Positions 34,341 to 43,800 of a DNA stretch of 64,000 bases are shown here, one piece after another (within the stretch, counting starts at the first letter, position 1; every line of letters begins with the position of its first letter). The notes beneath the pieces were generated by a model that saw only the letters and a program-made list of their open reading frames with translations, was not told the origin of the DNA and searched no databases. Made by a program: the position numbers and the translations under genes. Origin of the DNA: Podospora pseudocomata (lineage: Eukaryota > Ascomycota > Sordariomycetes > Sordariales > Podosporaceae); the NCBI RefSeq assembly GCF_035222375.1, contig NW_026946363.1, forward strand, positions 1,922,001-1,986,000, read 5' to 3'.

Positions 34341-34356
34341 CAATAGAGCCCTATTG
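34341..34356. promoter_or_regulatory. Perfect inverted repeat CAATAG-AGCC-CTATTG upstream of ppg1
   Basis: Arms of 6 bp with a 4-nt spacer. The second arm continues into a smaller inverted repeat ATTG-ACA-CAAT, and next to it ATAAACA (34362-34368) matches a forkhead-type core. It lies 41 bp upstream of the TATA box. Confidence 0.5.
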
Positions 34357-34371
34357 ACACAATAAACACCA

Positions 34372-34387
34372 GCCCCTGAATAGGGGC
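34372..34387. promoter_or_regulatory. Perfect inverted repeat GCCCCT-GAAT-AGGGGC upstream of ppg1
   Basis: Arms of 6 bp with a 4-nt spacer. Each arm contains the stress response element core (CCCCT/AGGGG). Its centre is 31 bp, about three helical turns, from that of the inverted repeat at 34341. The TATA box starts 10 bp downstream. The string GAATAGGGGC occurs again near 33884. Confidence 0.55.
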
Positions 34388-34396
34388 GCTTTCGGA

Positions 34397-34403
34397 TATA
34401 AAA
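34397..34403 (+). promoter_or_regulatory. TATA box of ppg1
   Basis: TATAAAA lies 154 bp upstream of the ATG and directly after the inverted repeats, which fits a strongly regulated fungal promoter. CT-rich sequence follows where transcription would start. Confidence 0.7.
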
Positions 34404-34504
34404 GACCTCGTCCATCACCACCATCTCTCCCCCTTACCTTTCCTTTCCTTTCCTCCTCATCCCGCTCAAGTCAGTCTTTGAATACTTCAGCTTCTTCACA
34501 AACC

Positions 34505-34528
34505 TTTTTTTTTTATAAAAAAAAAAAA
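34505..34528 (+). promoter_or_regulatory. T10-AT-A12 tract in the ppg1 5' leader
   Basis: Ten T followed by AT and twelve A end 22 nt before the ATG. As RNA it could fold into a U/A hairpin close to the start codon; as DNA it is a rigid poly(dA:dT) element. Length should be treated with caution because of possible homopolymer error. Confidence 0.4.
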
Positions 34529-34550
34529 CCTCCCTACCAAAACCACCAAA

Positions 34551-35216
34551 ATGAAGTTTTCCACCCCCATCGCTCTCCTCGCCGTCGCTGCCGTCGACGC
34601 CGCTGTTGTCCAGGAGGACAAGCGCTGGTGCAACACCGAGGGCCAGGCCTGCAACACCGTTGCCCGCGCCGCCGAGGCTTTCACCAACGCCATCAAGGCC
34701 TCCGGCGTCGTTGCCCGTGACGACTCCGCCGCCGCTCAGGTCGCCGCCCGCCAGGTCGACCAGCTCGCCCTCGCCATCTCCGCCTCCCAGGCCGACCCCA
34801 TCACCTTCTACACCGCCCTCGGCCTCGGTGACCAGTTCACCCTCGAGGAGAAGCCCCACGCCGAGAAGCGCGAGGCCGCCCCCCAGTGGTGCCTCCGTTT
34901 CGTCGGCCAGTCCTGCTGGAAGCGCAACGCCGCCCCCGAGGACGTCAAGCGGTGCACCGCCGAGGACGGCGCCTGCACCAAGGCCAAGCGCGCCGCCGAG
35001 GCCGTCATCAACGCCATCGAGGCTTCCGCCGACAACCTCGCCAAGCGTGAGGCCGCCCCCCAGTGGTGCCTCCGTTTCGTCGGCCAGTCCTGCTGGAAGC
35101 GCAACGCCGCCCCCGAGGCTGCCTGCAACGCCCCCGACGGCGCCTGCACCAAGGCCACCCGCGACATCCACGCCATGTACAACGCTGCCCGCCACATCAT
35201 CGATGCCTCCGCTTAA
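34551..35216 (+). CDS. ppg1: Alpha-type peptide pheromone precursor with two QWCLRFVGQSCW repeats
   Basis: The single exon encodes 221 aa. Residues 1 to about 17 are a signal peptide. Two identical mature peptides lie at 112-123 and 171-182, each preceded by KR-EAAP and followed by KR, so Kex2-type cleavage and removal of EA and AP dipeptides would release QWCLRFVGQSCW. Other KR sites are at 24-25, 133-134 and 146-147. The remaining segments are themselves repetitive: WCNTEGQAC, RCTAEDGAC and ACNAPDGAC, each followed by a similar helical stretch (RAAEAFTNAI, RAAEAVINAI, RDIHAMYNAA). By family this secreted peptide attracts cells of the opposite mating type through a Ste2-like receptor. Nearly every codon ends in C, typical of very high expression. 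Confidence 0.95.
   Translation: MKFSTPIALLAVAAVDAAVVQEDKRWCNTEGQACNTVARAAEAFTNAIKASGVVARDDSAAAQVAARQVDQLALAISASQADPITFYTALGLGDQFTLEEKPHAEKREAAPQWCLRFVGQSCWKRNAAPEDVKRCTAEDGACTKAKRAAEAVINAIEASADNLAKREAAPQWCLRFVGQSCWKRNAAPEAACNAPDGACTKATRDIHAMYNAARHIIDASA
34872..34941 (+). repeat. 70-nt identical repeat, copy 1 (pheromone unit)
   Basis: It is identical at nucleotide level to 35049-35118, 177 bp downstream. It covers the mature peptide, its cleavage sites and flanking Ala/Pro residues. Identity including synonymous sites suggests recent duplication or gene conversion. Confidence 0.85.
35049..35118 (+). repeat. 70-nt identical repeat, copy 2 (pheromone unit)
   Basis: Second copy of the unit at 34872-34941; no difference was seen between them across the 70 nt. 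Confidence 0.85.
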
Positions 35217-35836
35217 GCGGCTCGTTAGTCAACTCGGCAAAAGCAAGAGTGACGCTCTTCTCCTTCTTTGTATATGGTTGGCGACATAGAAAACGACAGA
35301 TCCCTTCTCAAGACAAGTCATCCCTCCACCCTCGCAACAACACGTTAGAAAACCGATGATATACATCCCTTTCTTCGACAAATACCCTTATTCACCTTCT
35401 TCGCGCGGGCACTGAACCCGACATCTGGCAAGTTCTTTACACTTGCATTTCCCAACATGAGCATCGCCTTCGTTTGCTTCAACTGGTTTCCCGAGAGTTG
35501 GAGTAGGGTCGGCAGTCCAACACTTTTTAGTATCGCGGGGTGGACATCTGTCAACTTTTTCATCGTTACATAACAAACAAATACATATTTATTCTGGCGT
35601 TGGGCCGGCAAAAAACCATTTGTTCTCTATGCCTTGACGTGAAGTGTGACCTGTGCCAATGTTAGCCCCTGAGACCTGAGCATGATCATCCAGACCTTGT
35701 TCTCCCCAATGCACATTCACCCAACAACTACAGGCTCAAGTTTGTTCAAAAATGTTGAAATTCCCGCTTGCTTTGCTTTGGCTCCTTCATACATGACAGC
35801 TCCATCCATCCCCACCCCCGGACATCATCATCACAA
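35217..35836. other. Convergent intergenic region between ppg1 and the Fmp32-like gene
   Basis: It holds the 3' regions of both genes. Two overlapping minus-strand frames of 60-90 codons around 35345-35611 show no protein-like pattern. Nothing else is visible. Confidence 0.55.
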
Positions 35837-36732
35837 TTACATCAACAACCTCCAAGCACCCAACATCAACGCCGCAAACCCCGTGCATACCCCCATCAAC
35901 CACTGCAAAGTCTGAAACTTGACCTGCTCCAACTGCTGCCTCAACGCCGCAACCTCCTGCTCAATCTTCGTCTCCGTCTCCTTAATCTTCAACTCCTGAC
36001 TCACCGCCTCCTCCCTTATCCTCCCCTTCTCCAAGTTCAAGTCCAGCCTCACGCTTGCCTGCGTGCGACCAATCTCGTCCCGCAGTCTCGAGCCCAGCTT
36101 GGCGATGTCATTCGTCAACCTCTCGTGCGCGGCCCGCGTGGTGTTGGACTCGGTCGAGTCGGCCGACAGGAGCTCCGAGCGGAGCTTGGCAAAGTCTACT
36201 TTTTGGGTGTAGGTTGTTTTGGCTGCTTCTTCGCGGGGGACCATGGTACGGGTGAGGTTTTGGATGCTGTAGACGGCACAAGGTTAACAACATGGGGTTG
36301 AAGAAGGGAAGGGGGACAGGGAGGGTACCTCTCTTCAATAACATCGTTCAGAACCTTCATCATGGCCACTGCTTGCTCCTCCGTGAAACCTTCTTCCTGC
36401 AGCCGCTGGACAAAGCGGAGGGTGTCAAAGTGGTGATCACGCTGGCGGGAGGGGGTCGTGGAAAAGGGTCGTCCCTGGTTCTGAGAGAAACATGGTGGGC
36501 TGGCGCGGAAGTGCGCGGTGAGACTGCGCTTTTGGATAGTAGTAGGTGTCCCTTTTGAGGGGCCGGAGGTGTGGTATGTTCTCTTGTGAGGTGGTTGTCG
36601 AGAAAGGGGGGTGTTGCTGCTGTCTCTGGCTTGCTGGAGCAGCGCGGCCGAAGCTCCGGTGATGCTGCCGCTTGGGCCGGTCCAGCTAAGCCGGGGGAGG
36701 AGGAAGCGCGGGAGGGATTGTGCGGCCGTCAT
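35837..36732 (-). CDS. fmp32: Mitochondrial coiled-coil protein of the Fmp32/DUF1640 (MCUR1-like) family
   Basis: Exons complement(35837..36266, 36329..36732) give 277 aa; the 62-nt intron has a GTTAAC branch-like site. The N-terminus (MTAAQSLPRFLLPRLSW) is basic and lacks acids, as in a mitochondrial presequence. The family block HHFDTLRFVQRLQEEGFTEEQAVAMMKVLNDVIEES follows. A long coiled coil (about residues 150-255) leads to a C-terminal membrane span (WLMGVCTGFAALMLGAW). Yeast Fmp32 is linked to cytochrome c oxidase assembly and the animal relatives to the calcium uniporter; which role applies here is unknown. An upstream in-frame ATG at 36777 would add 15 residues; I prefer 36732 because the presequence pattern starts there. 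Confidence 0.88.
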
Positions 36733-37694
36733 GGTAGGTATTCCGTTAAAGCAGTAGTCGCTCAGGTATCTGTTCAAATATCAGGTTCGTAAGAAGCAGG
36801 CAATCCAGTGCGATGATCGTCTTTGGAGCTCCCAGACGCAGTCAGTCATTCCGGTTTCCGGGAAGCAGCGGCATCCAATGTCGCATGCCAAGCCAAGCCC
36901 CCTTTGCCCAACTTCCCACCATCCGTTCCATCCAAACCCGCTTTCAGCCACAACCCCCCAAACCCACCAGCCACACCAGGCCCAAGCTCAGCCCCACTAC
37001 CCAAATCCGCCCATAAAACCTCTCTTTGCCTTTCCAGATTTGAATTTTTTTCCCTTTTTCTTCTTCATATTGAACAACGCAAATTATCACATTCACACAG
37101 GACTAGTTACCTTATATGCGATTGAGAGGTTCGCTTTCTGCTATTCTTCGGGATGGCAATCGTCTGGACCCACGACCAGTTTGCATTCGTCTCTGGCTGT
37201 AAATGGAGAACAAACCACAAAAATGCTTGATCTTGGGTGCGGTTCTCTTCTTCCCGTGGAGAGGGGCGCAATGATTGAACATACATTTCTTTTGCTTTAT
37301 ATTTGGAGTGTTTTGATTTGATTTGCCTCTGTCCACTATGCGATCTGTGAAAGAGGACTTGTGGGTGGTCGTTGTCTTGCATCTTTGCTTGCTCATCTGG
37401 ATGGCAAGAAAACTCTGTAATCTGCGAAACTTCACGACTCCTGCAAAAGTTGTCTGCTTCCAGCATGGGACCATTTGTGGTCCACGTCGAATTTTGCAAA
37501 GGGCGGAATCTCAGAAAACTCTGTCAGTATGAGTATTTTGCATTTGGGCGAGTCCACAGAAACTCGAGCCTGTGGTGGAAGAGAGATATAGTCACGACTG
37601 CATCAATTGTTGGTTAATGTCAATAATGAGAAACAAGTTGAGGTAATTACCAGGCTCGACACCGAGCACAAACAGTTTATTCGTGACATTAAAT
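36733..37694. other. Upstream region of the Fmp32-like gene and 3' flank of nop2
   Basis: The first 300 nt are C/T-rich and are the presumed promoter. Frames of up to 147 codons on either strand look accidental: they overlap each other and have no domain-like pattern. Confidence 0.55.
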
Positions 37695-40054
37695 CTACTT
37701 TTTAGCCTTCACCTTCTCCTTCTTCTCCTTGGGTTTCGCCTTCTCCGTAGTCTTCTCCTCCGCCTTCTCGACCTTGAGTGTCTCCTTGGTCTTCTCCTTC
37801 TTGTCCTTCTTGTCCTTCTTCTCCTTCTTCTCCGACTTGGCCTCGGCCTTCTCAGCCTTCTCCTTGGGCGCTTCCTTCTCCCTGGTCACTTCCTTCGTAG
37901 GCTCCTCCTCGGACGTCTCCTCCTTCATCCCCTTCTTCTCCTTCTTCTCTCCCTTCTTCAACGCCCTAGGATCCAGACCGCGTCTCCTCATGGCGTTGCG
38001 CTTCGCGCGCTCAATGTAGTCCGCATCCTGCTCGTCATCGAAACCACCAAAGTCATCCTTCGCCTCCTTGCCAGCCTCCTCGGTAGCGATGGGGGTCTTG
38101 TCAATGACCATGGCATCATCGTCGACGTTGCGAGTGACAGCCTTATCCTTCTTGCCGTTGGCAAGGACAGCATTTGGAGGCGTTGGGCCGATCTTCTGGA
38201 ACTTGGCTACGAAGAAACCGTCGACGTTGTACAAGTGAGGATAGTAGCGGCGGGTCAGCTTGAGACTGGGGTGGAACTCCTTGCCCATGAAGCTGGTGAA
38301 CCCTTCTTTACCGAATGGCAAGCCAGTCTGTACAAAACATTAGCATTGTAATCTGAAGCTATCCGAGTGGGACAGTCATACCTCGACTAATCTGACGTTG
38401 GGGCGGCGGCTCAAAGCGTAGGCGACGACTTGTTCGCTAAAAGAAAGGGTCAGTAAAGGTTGTCGTAAGAGTTCCTCATCAAGACTTACTTTTCCTCAAC
38501 AGCGACACTGCAGGTAGAGTAGACCAGGTAGCCACCGGTCTTGCTGGCATGGTTGACCGAGTCGATCGCAGCCAGGATCAGCTGCTTTTGAAGATGTGGC
38601 AATTGCTGGAAGTCCTTCTCGTCTCTGTTGGTCTTGACTGACGGATCCTTGGCAATAACACCAGTACCCGAGCATGGGGCATCCAACAAGACTCTATCGA
38701 ACCCGCCCATAACACGAGGGAACTCGCGGGCATCGTAGTTGCAGACAATGGTATTTCTGACACCAAGACGGTGAATGTTACCAATCAAACCCTTGGCACG
38801 AGCCTTGCTGGGATCGTTGGCAAAGATAACACCAGTGTTCTTCATAAGCGCCGCCATATGCGTAGTTTTCCCACCGGGTGCAGAGGCCATATCCAGGCAG
38901 CGCTCGTTCTCCTGTGGGCACAGGGCCATGACGGGGAGGAAAGAGGAGGCGGCTTGTAGGATGTAATGACCAGCGAGGTACTCGGGCGTAGCACCCAGAG
39001 GCACGTTGGAGTCGAAAACTTGCAGACCGACCTTGGACCATTTTCCAACTGGCTCCAAAGTAACACCGCGGTTGATCAAAGCCTGGGCGAGATCGCGACG
39101 ATGGGTGCGAAGGGTGTTTGTGCGGATGACAACAGGACGGGCACTTTCGTTGGCCTCGAAGAAAGCAAACGCTTCCCTGGGGGGGAAGAGATTCATCAGC
39201 TTCTCCGCCAGGAACTCGTTGTAGCCATAGTAGGCGCAAACGTCCTTCAAGAGCTGGTTGGTGTACTCGGCTCTGTCTCGCCCCTCCTCAGCAAGCTCGC
39301 CGAAATCTTCAAGCACCCGAATTGTCTCTGTTATCCTGGTTCTCAACATCTGGAGATCGGGGGCCAACAAGCTCTTGGTCTTGGCGGCCAGGTCTTCGTC
39401 TTCGTCGTCGCTGTCGAGAACATGGGGCTTGTCGCCGTCGATGTTTGTTTGCATGGCATCTTCGCGCAACTCGGCTTCGTTTTCGGCCTCCTCTTCCTCC
39501 CTCTGTTGATCCAGTTTCCTCGACAGACCTTCGATATTGGCGGCAGTGAGCTTCTCCTCTCTTTCGTCATCATCCTCGTCTTCATCATCAGAGAAGACAA
39601 ACTTCTCCTTCTTGCCTGCATCCTGATCCAGATCCGAATCGTAGACTGAGTCATCATCCGACCCAAGGAAGTCAGATCCCAACTTCAATTCCTCATCAGA
39701 ACCAGCCTCATCCTCGAGGTCGGAGGCATCGAACTCATCATTCATCTCCTCGTCGGAATCTGATTGAGGCTCTGGGGCCTTCTTGCCCTTTGTCTTGGAG
39801 GCCTTCACGCCATTGCTGGGTGCGCTGGCTGTCTTCTTAGAGCCATTGGCCTGTCTCCCAGTTCCCTTTGTTCCTGTGGCGCTTTTGATCGCCTTCTCGG
39901 GCTTCTTGGATGCTGTGCGACGCTTCTTGCTTGAGTGTTCTTCGGCGGGGATGTCGTCGACTGGAATTCCCTTTTTGCGCTTCAAGTTGGCGAAGTGGGC
40001 TTCCGATAATGGCTCGGGAGGGCCCTGTTTCTTCATGCGACGGCCGACACCCAT
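37695..40054 (-). CDS. nop2: Nucleolar 25S rRNA cytosine-C5 methyltransferase Nop2
   Basis: Exons complement(37695..38327, 38382..38436, 38490..40054) give 750 aa; introns are 54 and 53 nt, and the middle exon is 55 nt. Residues 1-230 are charged and acidic with nuclear-localisation-like KKRR and long D/E runs. The catalytic domain (about 290-580) has the SAM-binding block LDMASAPGGKTTHMAALM, DAPCSGTGV with the first cysteine, and STCSVAVEEN with the catalytic cysteine. The tail (about 640-750) is a lysine/glutamate repeat region typical of nucleolar proteins. By family it methylates 25S rRNA and is needed for large-subunit assembly. It diverges from chc1 across 755 bp. Confidence 0.95.
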
Positions 40055-40809
40055 CTTGATTTAATGGCAGGTGCGATAGTGGGGGAGTGGTCTGTGATTG
40101 CTGAATGCGAAATGGTAAACTTCCTGCAGAGGTTTCTCGCAGATATTTTGGCAACTTTTCTGTTATCGATAAGCAGCAACTTTTTTCCAGCTCTGAGCCA
40201 CATCCAATCCCCTGCAATTCCCAGGGGACCCACATTGGGTGATCTGATTGGTGGAGACAGGTTGGTCTACGCTAGGCCGAATGCAGGATCCCTGCCTCCA
40301 CACCTGGAGCCAAGAGCCGACGCTTTGCCTGGGAGACCTGGCCGGCAGCAGCAGCAAAGAGAAGGGGGCAAGCAGGAGGCAGTCGTGAGGAGCTCTTAAC
40401 ACATCACTCAAAAGTTGACCGACCCGCAAACCGCCTCTCTGTGGCACCTGCAGCAGCCTGCACAAAACAACACTCCATCCAGAGCATCGCTTCCCTTTAG
40501 TTATTTCTTTGCGCGTCAGGCACAAACGACTCTTCTGTCACCCTGCTTCCCGTGATTCTCCTTCTCTTTTTTTGATCAGCGAATTGCCTGTTGTTGCTCT
40601 TTCTAATTGAGCTTCTGCAGCTCCTGCTGATTTATTACGACTCCTCCCTCAATTCTCCGGCCTGCCGAGCTCCACCAATTCCCAAGCCCCTTTCAACGTC
40701 ACTGCGTTTGGAGCGTTCAACTTCTTCCATCTGACGCCAGCAACTTTTGACAAGTTGGCTGCTAATTCTCTCTAAACTGCGCGCCCCCAAGCGCGAAACC
40801 GACTTCACC
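40055..40809. promoter_or_regulatory. Shared divergent promoter region of nop2 and chc1
   Basis: This is a 755-bp gap between head-to-head starts. From 40500 to 40800 it is CT-rich, as expected for the chc1 leader. No known element was identified with confidence. Confidence 0.5.
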
Positions 40810-43800
40810 ATGGCCGCGCCTAATCTACCCATCAAATTCCAGGAGCTGCTCCAGCTCAGCAGCCTGGGTGTTGGGCCAACTGCTATCACATTCAACACTT
40901 GCGTATGTCCCGCCGACATCTATCTGCCTGTGTCGCCTGACCGCCATGTGCTAACCCTCCCTCTCTCGCCCCATACAGACATTAGAATCAGACTCGTACA
41001 TCTGCATCCGAGATAAGAAGGACGAAGCCTCTTCCCCCGAAGTCATCATCGTCGACCTCAAGAATGGCAACAATGTCATTCGCCGGCCCATCAAGGCTGA
41101 CAGCGCCATCATGCACTGGACGCGTCAGGTCATCGCCCTCAAGGCCCAATCGCGAACACTGCAGATCTTCGACCTCGAGCAGAAGCAGAAGCTCAAGTCG
41201 ACCCAGATGAGCGAGGACGTGGCCTTCTGGAAGTGGATCAGCGAGACCACGCTTGGCTTGGTGACAGAGACATCCGTCTATCATTGGGATGTTTTTGATC
41301 CGACCCAGGCGGCACCTGTCAAGGTGTTTGACCGCCACAGCAACCTCACAAATAACCAGATCATCAACTATCGGACGAGCGCTGATGGAAAGTGGATGGC
41401 CGTCGTTGGCATTTCGCAGCAACAAGGCCGCGTTGTTGGAGCCATGCAACTGTATTCGAAAGACCGCGGCATTACCCAGGCCATTGAAGGCCATGCCGCT
41501 GCCTTTGGCACTATTCGTCTCGACGGTGCCCCCGAGGACACCAAGCTGTTCACCTTCGCCGTGCGGACCGCCTCTGGAGCCAAACTTCACATCGTGGAAA
41601 TTGACCACCCGGAAACGAATCCTGTCTTCCAGAAGAAGGCAGTTGATGTGTTCTTCCCGCCAGAGGCCGGCAGTGACTTCCCCGTTGCGCTTCAAGTGTC
41701 ACAGAAGTATGGTATCATTTATTTGATCACCAAATACGGATTCATTCATCTCTACGACCTCGAAACTGCTACATGTATCTTCATGAACCGCATCTCGGGC
41801 GAGACCATCTTCACAGCTTGTGGCGACAGCAGTTCGACTGGTGTCGTCGGTATCAATCGCAAGGGTCAGGTACTCTTCGTTAGCGCCGATGAAAACAAGA
41901 TCGTACCCTATGTGTTGGAAAGCCACGGCACCGAGCTGGCCCTCAAGCTGGCGTCGCGTGCTGGTCTGCCCGGTGCTGACAACCTCTATCAGCAACGGTT
42001 CGAGCAGCTGTTCAGCAACGGAAGCTACCAGGAGGCTGCTAAGGTCGCCGCCAACTCGCCCCGTGGTTTCCTGCGGACACCCCAGACGATAGAGCGTTTC
42101 AAGCGGCTTCCGCAGCAGCCTGGCTCCATGTCGCACATCTTGCAATATTTCGGCATGCTTCTTGACAAGGGTGCTCTGAACCAGCACGAAACCCTTGAGC
42201 TTGCTCAACCCGTGCTTGCCCAGAACCGGAAACAGCTCCTGGCGAAGTGGCTGGAAGAGAACAAGCTCGAGTGCTCCGAGCAACTTGGTGACATGGTCCG
42301 CCCGCATGATATGCCCATGGCCCTCAGCATCTACCTGAAGGGCAATGTGCCCAACAAGGTTGTCGCTGGCTTTGCCGAGTTGGGACAGTTTGATAAGATT
42401 CTCCCCTACTGCACTCAGACTGGCTATCAACCAGACTTTATTCAACTTTTGCACCACATCGTCCGCGTGAACCCAGAGAAGGGTGCCGAGTTCGCGACAG
42501 CACTCGCCAACAATGAAGGGGGCTCGCTTGTTGACCTCGAGCGCGTCGTGGATATCTTCCAATCGCAGGGCATGGTGCAGCAGGCTACCGCTTTCCTTCT
42601 CGATGCTCTCAAGGACAACAAGCCTGAGCAAGGCCATCTCCAGACCCGCCTCTTGGAGATGAACCTTCTCAATGCCCCCCAGGTTGCTGATGCTATCCTC
42701 GGCAACGACATGTTCTCCCACTTCGACAAAGCGCAGATTGCCAAGTTGTGCGAGCAAGCGGGATTGTTCCAAAAGGCTCTGGAGCTCTACGAGGACCCCG
42801 CAGCCATCAAGCGTGTTGTCGTAGGCATTGCCGGGGCGCCAAACTTCAACCCCGAGTGGCTGATTGAGTACTTCGGTCGCCTTTCTGTCGAGCAATCCAT
42901 TGACTGCCTCGATGCTATGTTGAAGCACAATATCCGCCAAAACCTCCAGTCCGTTGTGCAGATTGCCACCAAGTATGCCGAGCTTCTCGGGCCCCAGCGT
43001 CTTATTGACCTGCTTGAGAAGTACAAGACCGCCGAAGGTCTTTACTACTTCCTTGGTAGCATTGTCAACGTTACCGATGATTCTGAGGTTGTCTTCAAGT
43101 ACATCGAGGCTGCTACCAAGACGGGTCAGATCCGCGAGGTTGAGCGCATTTGCCGTGACAACAGCGTCTACAACCCAGAGAAGGTCAAGAACTTCTTGAA
43201 GGAGGCCAAGCTCAGCGAGATGCTTCCACTCATGGTGGTGTGCGATCGTTTCAACTTTGTACACGACTTGGTCCTCTACTTGTACCAGCACCAGCAGTTC
43301 AAGTCCATCGAGGTGTATGTGCAGCAAGTCAACCCTTCGAGGACTCCCGGTGTTATTGGCGGCTTGTTGGATGTCGACTGCGATGAGAACATCATCAAGA
43401 ACCTTCTCAGCACAGTCAACCCAGTATCTATCCCCATCGATGAGCTTGTCCAGGAGGTCGAGACCCGCAACCGTCTCAAGTTGCTTCTTCCCTTCCTCGA
43501 GGCGACCCTGGCTGCTGGCAATCAGCAGCAGGCAGTGTTCAACGCTTTGGCCAAGATTTACATCGACTCCAACAACAATCCTGAGAAGTTCCTCAAGGAG
43601 AACGACCAGTACGACACCCTCACTGTCGGAAAGTACTGCGAGAAGCGCGATCCCAACCTCGCCTACATTGCCTATAGCAAGGGCCAGAACGACCTTGAGC
43701 TCGTCAACATCACCAACGAGAACGCCATGTACAAGGCCCAGGCCAGGTACCTGCTTGAACGTGGTGATAATGACCTCTGGATGTTCGTTCTCAGCGAGAA

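Larger units (their letters stand above)
32453..34550. promoter_or_regulatory. Intergenic region and promoter of the pheromone precursor gene
   Basis: No supported gene. A 191-codon open frame on the minus strand at 33751-34326 is judged accidental. The region has a perfect yeast-type pheromone response element at 33407, paired inverted repeats at 34341-34387, a TATA box at 34397, and a T/A tract just before the ATG. Confidence 0.6.
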
